Of a stretch of 64,000 nucleotides of DNA, positions 16,843-23,267 are shown piece by piece. The stretch's first letter is position 1, and each line of letters opens with the position of its first letter. Position numbers and translations under genes: made by a program. Source of the DNA: DASRJG01 sp964647625 (GTDB taxonomy: Bacteria > Acidobacteriota > Polarisedimenticolia > Polarisedimenticolales > DASRJG01); the NCBI GenBank assembly GCA_964647625.1, contig CAZYHZ010000008.1, positions 34,951 through 98,950 of the forward strand, written 5' to 3'. Below the pieces are notes generated by a model that saw nothing but the letters and a program-made list of their open reading frames with translations, made no database searches and was not told where the DNA came from.

Positions 16843-17028
16843 AGTGCTGAGGCGAGTGACGTCCCAGACGACGCCCGACTCGACATTCGCGTGCGCACAC
16901 TCCCCGCGTTGGGCTCGCTGAATGCAAATTCCACCTGTGGGCTGGTAGCGGGGGCCCGCTATGAACCAGTACAGATAGAACTTCAGCCCCTAAATCGGTA
17001 TCTGGCGGGGATGAGGTGGGCGGCGTAA
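16843..17028 (+). pseudogene. Serine recombinase C-terminal relic 1
   Basis: After a TGA at 16840, the frame to the TAA at 17026-17028 reads DARLDIRVRTLPALG and NANSTCGLVAGARYEP. This aligns with the last residues of the intact recombinase at 62133 (TATLDVTMRTFPAVG, DANSACALVAGAGFEP). At DNA level 30 of 34 bases match between 16922-16955 and 63926-63959. The rest of the gene is absent. In the intact gene this stretch enters the tRNA 3' end; here only GGTAGCGGGGGC and a degenerate TATGAACC remain, so this may be a decayed right end of an older element. Confidence 0.7.
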
Positions 17029-17195
17029 ACGAGCCAAGAACCGCTAGCCGGCCCCCCGGCCATCATTACTTACAGCGCCGACATGGGTCGGCGCGGGGGC
17101 GCGCCGCCCGCCCCTCTCTCCGCGGTGAACTCGACGCGGAACGTCCTCTTGCCCACACCCAAAACGGCGTGACGAGGAGTAGGCTTGCGAGGACA

Positions 17196-17828
17196 ATGAA
17201 GATTCCGCTGGCCGTCCGCTGCGTGGAGTGCGATTCCGACAACACGGTTCAGATCGATCTGGCCGATAGCTCCCTCGACTTCCGTTGCAGCCAGTGTGAC
17301 TACCAGAACCTCGGCGCTTTCGATCTGCGTTTCACGATCGGCGATCGGTTGGCGCGACGGGCGATCTACGAACTCCGCAAGAATCACGATCCGTCCTTGT
17401 CGATCGTCTTTGCGGCGATGGCAATGGATTGCGAGCTGTCGAGGCTTCATCACAAGTGGGAGCGGATCGAAGGAATGTCGGCCATGCAAGAAATCCCCGA
17501 GGCCGTTCTTGACGAACGGCTCAGGCGCTTCGGCAGTATCGCGGCCAAGATTGAAGGCATCGCGAAGCTGATGCACGCAGCGGGCATCGAGGATTTTGTG
17601 GCTGCACACGCAGAACTCCGGACCACAATCGACAACGGATTCACGACTATTCGTCGCGGCTCGCTTGCCACGGATTTTCAGCGACAGCTATTTTGGCCAC
17701 GAAACCGAATCCTCCACGCAGGATATTCCGGGTACAACGAGCGGGAAGCGGACCGATGCATCACGTTGGCGCTCCTCGGCCTGAGTGTGTTCGAGAGCCT
17801 CGATCTTGTCCGTCGAGCGACGCTATGA
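17196..17828 (+). CDS. Zinc-ribbon protein of unknown function (cassette gene)
   Basis: 210 residues from ATG 17196 (GAGG 5 bases upstream; the open frame before it is arginine-rich and unlikely to be translated). Residues 9-36 hold two CxxC knuckles (CVECD and CSQCD) forming a zinc ribbon. The remainder is mainly helical (LSIVFAAMAMDCELSRLHHK, ERLRRFGSIAAKIEGIAKLM) and resembles the helical AbiV/HEPN-like or DUF-type domains often found after such ribbons, but I cannot assign one. Cytoplasmic. Its stop lies about 20 bases before repeat S7. Confidence 0.65.
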   Translation: MKIPLAVRCVECDSDNTVQIDLADSSLDFRCSQCDYQNLGAFDLRFTIGDRLARRAIYELRKNHDPSLSIVFAAMAMDCELSRLHHKWERIEGMSAMQEIPEAVLDERLRRFGSIAAKIEGIAKLMHAAGIEDFVAAHAELRTTIDNGFTTIRRGSLATDFQRQLFWPRNRILHAGYSGYNEREADRCITLALLGLSVFESLDLVRRATL

Positions 17829-17845
17829 GCGCTATCGGCGGCTCT

Positions 17846-17934
17846 CCGTCTAACCTCCGCGTGTCTCTGCCCCCCTCCGCCGTCGCGGGGAGGGCGCGAA
17901 ACGGGCGGAGTCCCGCCGGACGTGGGTTGCCGCG
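17846..17934 (+). repeat. attC-like palindromic repeat S7
   Basis: Starts with GTCTAAC (17848-17854), a perfect RYYYAAC left heptamer. Core CCTCCGCCGTCGCGGGGAGG at 17874-17893. Ends near GTTGCCG (about 17926), a variant right heptamer also seen in S11. Confidence 0.6.
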
Positions 17935-18367
17935 AGCGGTGCTCGCCGTCCTGATGGCGCTCATGGCTGCAGACCATGGACCAGCTGCCTCTTCTTGCGG
18001 CCACGGTGTGGGAACGATTAAGGCGCGGCTCGACACGTTCAGCGCCGTATTTGTTGGTCGTGTAACCGGAATCGAGGCAGTCGGAGGGGCGAAGTCAAGC
18101 GCGGACAAGCCAACTCCTTGCGGGACGCTGGTCTCGTTCGATGTGACGCTCGGTTGGAAGGGGGTCTCAAAGCCATCCATTACCCTCCCAAACCATACGA
18201 TCTACGGAGGCGCGTTCGAAATTGGTAAGGAGTACCTGGTTGTGGCAATGGCGATGGGCGGTTGCCCGGTCGTGTGCGTCGGTTGTGACGACACGCGCCC
18301 AGTCGAGAAAGCAGATGCCGAGATTCGTGCACTTGGGGAGCCCGACTTTCGCGGTGCTCGCCCGTGA
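17927..18367 (+). CDS. Secreted NTR/TIMP-like protein (cassette gene)
   Basis: About 146 residues. A signal peptide (RAVLAVLMALMAADHGPAAS) is followed by SSCGHG. The motifs FSAVFVGRVTGIE, FDVTLGWKG and FEIGKEYLVVAM fit the bacterial netrin/TIMP-like OB fold (first Cys right after cleavage, xVFxGxV, F.V...WKG, F..G.EYLV.A). TIMP relatives in animals inhibit metalloproteases; bacterial members are mostly uncharacterised. No ATG opens the signal peptide: TTG 17927 or GTG 17939 is likely, both inside the end of S7. A second cassette of the same family lies at 32315. Confidence 0.6.
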   Translation: MPRAVLAVLMALMAADHGPAASSCGHGVGTIKARLDTFSAVFVGRVTGIEAVGGAKSSADKPTPCGTLVSFDVTLGWKGVSKPSITLPNHTIYGGAFEIGKEYLVVAMAMGGCPVVCVGCDDTRPVEKADAEIRALGEPDFRGARP

Positions 18368-18455
18368 AGCGCACGCCCACCCCGCCCCCCTCCGCCGTCG
18401 CGGGGCGGGCTCACACATGGCGGCGTGCGCGTGCGTTACCGCGCTCGTTGGGCGG
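18362..18455 (+). repeat. attC-like palindromic repeat S8
   Basis: The best-preserved fold. The inner stem pairs CCCGCCCC with GGGGCGGG around CCTCCGCCGTCGC. The middle stem GCGCACGCC pairs perfectly with GGCGTGCGC. The right end is GTTGGGC (18447-18453), a perfect GTTRRRY, and the left end CGCCCGTGAA overlaps the stop of the preceding gene. Confidence 0.65.
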
Positions 18456-18479
18456 ACCAAAGCACGTGAACCACCTTCC

Positions 18480-18917
18480 ATGAGGGGTCGAATTGCGGCC
18501 GTCGTCGCAACCCTGAGTTGGTTAGTGGCCACGTCCGCCTACGCGACCGAACCACGACCTGCGCTCAGTTGTAGCGAACCGACGGTGGTCGTCGTCCCGC
18601 TCGCCAAGTCAGACCCTCGTTGGCCACACGACGGCTGGCGCTTCTCGTGCTTCCCTCATCAGGTGGAGGTATCCGTTCTTCGCCTCCAATCTAAGGCCAA
18701 CGCGGCGCACTGGGCGACGGCGGGGTCAACGCTACGCACTGCCGTAGCGGATGAGGGGCCGTTTCGGCTGGAGTTAAGGGGGGTCTGTTCAGGGTCAAAT
18801 GGGAAGGCCGGCGTTCTCGAAGGACACCTTAAATGGGGTGGAGTGGGGATCGGTATCCGCGATTGCGCTGTGCGCGAATACCAGGCTCTGGAACTTCAAT
18901 TGCAGGCCAAGCAATGA
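18480..18917 (+). CDS. Secreted protein of unknown function (cassette gene)
   Basis: 145 residues from ATG 18480, which opens a clear signal peptide (MRGRIAAVVATLSWLVATSA, cleavage near AYA-TE). The frame is open upstream, but that part is repeat S8. The mature part has four or five cysteines (LSCSEP, FSCFPH, GVCSG, RDCAV), as expected of an exported disulfide protein, and is beta-rich. No family recognised. Its stop lies about 20 bases before the left arm of S9. Confidence 0.6.
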   Translation: MRGRIAAVVATLSWLVATSAYATEPRPALSCSEPTVVVVPLAKSDPRWPHDGWRFSCFPHQVEVSVLRLQSKANAAHWATAGSTLRTAVADEGPFRLELRGVCSGSNGKAGVLEGHLKWGGVGIGIRDCAVREYQALELQLQAKQ

Positions 18918-18939
18918 CGCGACAACTCGCCGCGCAGCC

Positions 18940-19026
18940 GCCCAGCAACGCGCTCCCCTCTCCCCCCTCCGCCGTCGCGGGGCGGGCATGCGCCGGCAGG
19001 TGCGCGCGTTACTGCGAGAGTTTGGC
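18940..19026 (+). repeat. attC-like palindromic repeat S9
   Basis: The left end GCCCAGCAACGCGC (18940-18953) pairs with GCGCGTTACTG (19004-19014), ending in GTTTGGC (19020-19026). One unpaired or mismatched base in the outer stem is the kind of asymmetry attC sites use to mark strand. The shared core lies in the middle. Confidence 0.65.
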
Positions 19027-19029
19027 AAC

Positions 19030-19842
19030 ATGAGGAACATCGCAGTGAAGAACTCGGCAGCGTGGCTGGGTTCTCTGGCGGCAATATTGTTCTCTTCCGT
19101 TGGCTGCTCCACGGTTGCGATTGGGCCCGGACCGTACAAGGTCGTCGCGGATGAGCCACTCGGCGGCGAAATCGAAGCTAATACGAGCAATCACCAGCCC
19201 GTGAATCGTGGTGAGCTGTTGGAATTTCAGTTCACATCTGGCACGTCAAACCTCCGATCGATCTCGAGCCGGCTCGGGCTCCACGACGTTTATTTTCGTG
19301 TGATTGCGTGTGGGCTCGACGAAGATGACACCTCGGACCTCTGGATCGGTAACGTCCATGAAGTGCCGACCACCGACGGAATTAGAATCCCTAGGCGTTA
19401 TCGAGCCTACATTCCTCTCGACCTGAAGCAGATCATTCGGCATGTGTCGGTGGTGGACCCGCTCGACGTCAGCCATCAGATCGATCAGGCCCGTGAACGC
19501 GGGCTCTGTATACGGGTGGGCGGCGGTGCGATGTGGGGCGTCGGAACACTCAAGTCAAATTCAATTCGGTTGCCACTCACGCTTTCGGGAGACAGGTTGC
19601 AAGTCACGGGAACGGTGGGCATGCGTGCTACGGTGCCTAACCATCTGCCCACCCCACCCCCTCCGCCGTCGTGGGGCGGGCACGCTTTCGCGGGAGTCGA
19701 GGCATCAATTGAGACAATCACGGATGAACTCCCGCGCGAGTATTGTTTTCGTCGCCGTCTTGATCGCGGCCAGTCCGGCGGAGCCCAAGGATTGCTATCC
19801 CCCCACGGCGGTAAGTATTGCCGGTGCGTGGGTGGGGGCTGA
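19030..19842 (+). CDS. Lipoprotein of unknown function that reads through an attC-like repeat
   Basis: 271 residues from ATG 19030. The N-terminus is a lipoprotein signal with a lipobox (ILFSSVGC, Cys about residue 25). The body to about residue 203 (LQVTGTVGMRATVP) looks like a genuine beta-rich periplasmic domain. The frame then has no stop at the left heptamer of S10. It continues through the palindrome (HLPTPPPPPSWGGHA) and 120 bases into the next gene, so the last 65 or so residues are probably not native. A lost stop or a frameshift near 19635 is likely. No family recognised. Confidence 0.55.
   Translation: MRNIAVKNSAAWLGSLAAILFSSVGCSTVAIGPGPYKVVADEPLGGEIEANTSNHQPVNRGELLEFQFTSGTSNLRSISSRLGLHDVYFRVIACGLDEDDTSDLWIGNVHEVPTTDGIRIPRRYRAYIPLDLKQIIRHVSVVDPLDVSHQIDQARERGLCIRVGGGAMWGVGTLKSNSIRLPLTLSGDRLQVTGTVGMRATVPNHLPTPPPPPSWGGHAFAGVEASIETITDELPREYCFRRRLDRGQSGGAQGLLSPHGGKYCRCVGGG
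19633..19722 (+). repeat. attC-like palindromic repeat S10
   Basis: Left heptamer GCCTAAC (19635-19641) is a perfect RYYYAAC. Core CCTCCGCCGTCGTGGGGCGG at about 19660-19679. The right part is diverged and ends just before the next ATG. Confidence 0.55.
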
Positions 19843-20155
19843 CCAGTCATTCATTTACAGACTCGCCGTCCAACCCGACGGTCGCGGAAGCTTCGGGATT
19901 CGGGATCATTTGGGAATGATGCATCTCTATGACTTTGACTCGATCACATTCGATGGGGCGGAGTTTACCTTGCAGCTTCGACCTCGTGTACCGAAGAACG
20001 AGCCAATCGCCGTCACGGGACTGGCATCTTGTTCGCGCCCCGAGTTCAGGTTCAGATTCACTGGCCAGATATTCAGGATAGAGTTTCAGCGAGACGACGA
20101 GTGGAAACAGGCGCAAGGCGATCTCACCAAGGCGCTGTCTGGGCCGCACGAATGA
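19724..20155 (+). CDS. Secreted protein of unknown function (cassette gene)
   Basis: 143 residues from ATG 19724, selected because MNSRASIVFVAVLIAASPAE is a signal peptide directly after repeat S10. The mature region starts KDCYPPTAVS and is beta-rich with alternating charged residues (FRFRFTGQIFRIEFQRDDEW). Two cysteines (DCYP, ASCSRP) may pair. Probably periplasmic. No family recognised. Its stop touches repeat S11. Confidence 0.6.
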   Translation: MNSRASIVFVAVLIAASPAEPKDCYPPTAVSIAGAWVGADQSFIYRLAVQPDGRGSFGIRDHLGMMHLYDFDSITFDGAEFTLQLRPRVPKNEPIAVTGLASCSRPEFRFRFTGQIFRIEFQRDDEWKQAQGDLTKALSGPHE

Positions 20156-20247
20156 CGCCGAGGTTGATTGAGACCGCGCTCGCCCCACCCCCTCCGCCGT
20201 CGCGGGGCGGGCATGGGGTGCAACGGATGCGTTGCCGGCCCGGCAAC
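20155..20247 (+). repeat. attC-like palindromic repeat S11
   Basis: Core CCTCCGCCGTCGCGGGGCGG at 20191-20210. Ends in GTTGCCGGCCCGGCAAC (20231-20247), itself a perfect 8-bp inverted repeat. GCGTTGCCGGCCCG also occurs at about 9163 upstream of the dead recombinase. Confidence 0.55.
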
Positions 20248-20283
20248 CTGATGTTCATCACAATTGCTGATCCTTAGGCGGCC

Positions 20284-20877
20284 ATGAAGACCGACCCCAT
20301 CCCGACCTTCCGGCGAACGGCCGGTTGGCTTCGGCGCACCGCGATATCTCGGACACTATGGAAGAATCTCCGAACGTCGGCACTCGTGGCCGTCGCTGTG
20401 GCGGCCCTTGGGTTGTTGGCAGCTGCGACTTCCCGCAGGGCATGCGAAAGCAAGACCCGTCAGACGATTCTGGCCCATCTTGCATTCAGCGAGTTGCAAC
20501 CCGAGTGGGCCGATGAATCGTCGCTTCATCCGGTCCCGTTTCCAACGGAGCTGCTTGATTCGGAGGTCTATGCGCACGAGTCGCGATCGATATTCCGGCC
20601 AGCCATCGCCTATCGTGCTGATTCGCGAACGCCGACGCCGCCCATAGATCGGCCCGCCGAAGCATGGGCTTACGTCAAGTGTCGTGTTGGACTTCCGTTC
20701 GTTGTTCGCGCCCACTACGGATGGGGCTGGGACCGGCCAGTCAATCACGGCTTGCGGGGCGCTGAGGCAATCTGGAGCAGAGGCGGCACGTTCTCCGAGG
20801 GCGTGCTCACCTACGCTTGCGCGTTCGGGATCGTTGTTCCGATAAACGATTGGGCCGTGGGCGAGATGTTTAATTAG
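20284..20877 (+). CDS. Membrane-anchored protein of unknown function (cassette gene)
   Basis: 197 residues. A basic N-terminus (FRRTAGWLRRTAISR) is followed by one membrane span at about 32-48 (TSALVAVAVAALGLLAAAT). About 150 soluble residues then presumably face the periplasm; they are rich in W, Y and P (GWGWDRP, ACAFGIVVPINDWAVGE). No family recognised. It is the last gene of block B; about 45 bases after its stop, tyrosine-recombinase 5' sequence begins. Confidence 0.55.
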   Translation: MKTDPIPTFRRTAGWLRRTAISRTLWKNLRTSALVAVAVAALGLLAAATSRRACESKTRQTILAHLAFSELQPEWADESSLHPVPFPTELLDSEVYAHESRSIFRPAIAYRADSRTPTPPIDRPAEAWAYVKCRVGLPFVVRAHYGWGWDRPVNHGLRGAEAIWSRGGTFSEGVLTYACAFGIVVPINDWAVGEMFN

Positions 20878-20922
20878 AAGTCGGGGCGCACTGGTCGTGC
20901 AGACCCGCACGGCAACCGTACC

Positions 20923-21000
20923 CCCTTGACTTCCTCCCCCACCTCGACCCTCCTGTGCGGGTGCCGCACCTCTCCCCTACCACGCTGGCGACGGACGAGC
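20923..21000 (+). pseudogene. 5' fragment of the tyrosine recombinase gene
   Basis: About 75 bases nearly identical to the 5' region of the intact recombinase at 35098-35175 (CTTGACTTCCTCCCCCACCT, then a frame reading VPHLSPTTLATDE). Homology stops abruptly at about 20998, where the 3' end of the oppositely oriented PD-(D/E)XK gene starts. A fuller copy of the same 5' region resumes at about 22157 on the other side of that gene. Confidence 0.8.
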
Positions 21001-21008
21001 ATTTGGGC

Positions 21009-22124
21009 TCACGCTTTGAGCGCCTGCGAGCGCAAGATCGGGTAGGTTCGCTGGATAAGGGTCGCCATGACCGTGGCTACCGTCTGGGCAATTTCGCTGA
21101 TCGGAGATCCCGCCTCGTAGGGCACCCGGAATCTCACCTCGGCCCACTTTTCACCCCACTCAGCGGCGCTGAACTCGAATGAGACGCCGCGGCGGATCGC
21201 GGCCTCGTCGGCGCGGATCGCTGCCAGCCACTCCACGTTCGTCGCTTTGTCGTCTTCCTCGAAGTGGAGCGAACAATCGATGGCCGAGGAGCGGGATCGA
21301 TAGACCCATTCATAGTGAACGGCACGGAGCCCAGTCCTGACCTTCACGTAGCGGCCCGATGGAGCACCGGACACGTGGAAGCTCCGCCCGCCCACCTCGA
21401 CCCCGATCTGATTGAACTCGTTGACGATCGGCTGCCACAGCTTTGCGAACTCAGCCTGCTGCTGCGTGGACTGCGCTTTCGCAGCCTCCTTCTGTTCGAC
21501 CTTTACTAGGTAGTCCCGTGCCTCGGGAAGTGGAATGATGATCCGCGGCACGAGCACCAGATCATTCGAAGGCCGGAGTTGGTACGGCGTGAGTTCTACG
21601 CACGTGATGTCAACCCCAAAATTCCGCAACCAGAGCACGGAGCTTGTGAGTTCCTGATCGTCCATCGACCCGGCTGCGAGGATGATGCGGGGGCGGTCCC
21701 CGAGTTGTGGAATCTCCTCAAGTTCGAGGAACGAACGAATCCGGGATGCGGCTTCGGCGGCGCTGCACTTCCCCCACTCGGCATGCGCAGAAACGACGTC
21801 CTCGGTCGTCATCGTCGCGCAAAACGCCGCGTACCTTACGGCTTGCAAGTCCGCAAGCGAGCCGGCTACGTCCAGTTTCAATTCGACTACCACGAGAACG
21901 CCAGCTCGATCCAGCGCCAAGATGTCAAGGCGGCGATCGCTCTTATCGAATCGGTCGTACTCCGTCGTCACCACGAACAGTGGCTCTCCAAGCAATACAG
22001 GATGCTCTGCGACCCATCGTTCGAGATCTGCCCGTTCCTTGATGCCAAGGACAGACAGCGGGACGGGCGCCATCGCGCGAGGCTCTCGCGTCTGTGGATC
22101 AATGAGATAGATGATGTCCGGCAC
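21009..22124 (-). CDS. PD-(D/E)XK nuclease-like protein (DUF91/DUF4268 type)
   Basis: 371 residues, GTG start. Residues about 28-110 carry a restriction-endonuclease-like core: ERWVAEHPVLLGEPL, then RRLDILALDRAGVLVVVELK, in which D67 and the E-L-K triad give the PD-(D/E)XK pattern seen in NucS/DUF91 proteins. The C-terminal part (about 225-371, IDCSLHFEEDDK, FEFSAAEWGEKWAEVRF) resembles DUF4268. Such proteins are inferred to be DNA-repair or defence nucleases. It faces opposite to the cassettes and is bracketed by duplicated recombinase 5' sequence, so it probably arrived as a separate insertion. Confidence 0.7.
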   Translation of the reverse strand: MPDIIYLIDPQTREPRAMAPVPLSVLGIKERADLERWVAEHPVLLGEPLFVVTTEYDRFDKSDRRLDILALDRAGVLVVVELKLDVAGSLADLQAVRYAAFCATMTTEDVVSAHAEWGKCSAAEAASRIRSFLELEEIPQLGDRPRIILAAGSMDDQELTSSVLWLRNFGVDITCVELTPYQLRPSNDLVLVPRIIIPLPEARDYLVKVEQKEAAKAQSTQQQAEFAKLWQPIVNEFNQIGVEVGGRSFHVSGAPSGRYVKVRTGLRAVHYEWVYRSRSSAIDCSLHFEEDDKATNVEWLAAIRADEAAIRRGVSFEFSAAEWGEKWAEVRFRVPYEAGSPISEIAQTVATVMATLIQRTYPILRSQALKA

Positions 22125-22186
22125 GGTCTGCCCCCTGAGAAAGACGGTACTCTACTCCTTGACTTCATCCCCCGCCGAGGGAACCT

Positions 22187-22789
22187 GTGGCCCGGAGGCC
22201 ACCGGTGCCGCACCTCTCCCCTACCACGTTGACGACCGAGGAGCAGCGGCTGATCCTTCGCGTCACCGCCGCCAACGTCCGCGACCACACCATCGTTTCC
22301 CTCGCCCTCGGCACCGGGCTGCGCCTCGGTGAAGTCGTCGGTCTGGATGTCGGCGACGTGTTCACGCCCGACGGGACACCACGGCTGCGGGTGCGCATCC
22401 GTGCCGCGATCGCGAAGGGCGGCAGAGCGGCCGATGTCTTCCTACCCGACCGGCTGGTCGCGAAGCTCAAGCGGTTCTGGTCCTGGAAGAAGCGGCGGGG
22501 CGAATCCCTCGAACCAAGTTCCGCGCTGTTCTGCAACCAGTCCGGCCGCCGCATCTCCAAGCGCCGGGTCCAATCCGCGTGGGCGACGTGGCAGCGGAAG
22601 GCCGGGTTTGACCGCATCTACGGGTTCCACGCGCTGCGGCACACGGCGGTCACGAATGTCTACCGGGCGTCGAAGGACCTGTTCCTGGCGCAGAGGTTTG
22701 CGAGGCATGTGTCGCCGCTTACGACGACCGTCTACACCCATCCCTCGGACCAGGAGATGGCGGGACGATTGCGCAAGCTCGATTGCTAG
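22187..22789 (+). CDS. Short tyrosine recombinase (catalytic domain only)
   Basis: 200 residues from GTG 22187. Catalytic residues are complete: Arg in GTGLRLGEVVGL (about residue 47), HALRHTAVT (His, Arg), RHVSPL (His) and TTTVYTHPS (Tyr about 183). There is no N-terminal SAM-like core-binding domain and no extra helix as in integron IntI, so the protein is far shorter than the usual 300-400 residues. About 90% of residues match the copy at 35129. It may depend on a partner for DNA binding or be a decayed but still open gene. It follows cassette block B. Confidence 0.8.
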   Translation: MARRPPVPHLSPTTLTTEEQRLILRVTAANVRDHTIVSLALGTGLRLGEVVGLDVGDVFTPDGTPRLRVRIRAAIAKGGRAADVFLPDRLVAKLKRFWSWKKRRGESLEPSSALFCNQSGRRISKRRVQSAWATWQRKAGFDRIYGFHALRHTAVTNVYRASKDLFLAQRFARHVSPLTTTVYTHPSDQEMAGRLRKLDC

Positions 22790-22918
22790 AACGATCTCGG
22801 CGAGCGCGGCGCTCCGCGGCTACACCGCTCCTTTTGTGAAACGGTCAAGCGGTTCTCTGCGCTTTGTGATGACATTGATGACCACCCCGTGGGAGGTGAT
22901 GAATCGAAAGCGAAGCTC

Positions 22919-23065
22919 GGTAACGTCATTCAGATCGACGACGGGCAGCTGTAGGACCGGTTGGGCACGCTGGTGCGAGAATCGGTCGAGGAGAGGTTGA
23001 ATGAGCTTCTGGACGTAGACGCCGACCGTTTGTGCCCGGCGAAGTGCGACGTCGTACGCGGGTAG
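22919..23065 (+). pseudogene. IS256-type transposase N-terminal remnant
   Basis: The frame reads NVIQIDDGQL, a TAG stop at 22952, then VRESVEERLNELLDVDADRL and CPAKCDVVRG. This matches the start of IS256-family transposases (VEETLNALLDAEADRL type). The remainder of the transposase is missing. From about 23066 the DNA switches to a degenerate piece of the tyrosine recombinase (GACCTGGCAGCGGGAGGCCG versus GACGTGGCAGCGGAAGGCCG), so two remnants are fused. The rest of 22790-23267 shows no intact gene. Confidence 0.6.
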
Positions 23066-23267
23066 GCGACCTGGCAGCGGGAGGCCGGGTTCAACCCGAT
23101 CTCGGCGGCTCGCGAGGAGCGGTCTACCCCGCCCACTTGACGAGGTGATGTCGGGACGCGTGCGCGGGCTCAACAGCGTCGACGACGCTCACTCACGCAT
23201 CGGCCTCCGGAGTGAGCAGTTCCTACTATTCAATCTCCGTGGTCCGACATGCCACCCGCAGAGGCCG

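Larger units (their letters stand above)
16772..17165 (+). repeat. Long direct repeat, copy 1 (partner at 31094-31499)
   Basis: About 395 bases strongly similar to 31094-31499 in the same orientation. It includes hairpin H3, a serine-recombinase C-terminal relic and a segment ending CACCCAAAAC shortly before the first gene of block B. In both copies the repeat stops within 50 bases of the first cassette gene. This also accounts for the gene-free stretch 16628-17195. Confidence 0.85.
17196..20877 (+). mobile_element. Integron-like cassette block B
   Basis: Six plus-strand genes, each ending at an attC-like palindrome (S7-S11), except the last, which runs up to tyrosine-recombinase sequence at 20923. 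The block is preceded by a serine-recombinase relic. The class is inferred from repeat structure and gene arrangement. Confidence 0.6.

Noticed and set aside
22820..23173. 117-codon minus-strand frame
   Set aside because: It is antisense to the IS256 and recombinase remnants and has no independent support.
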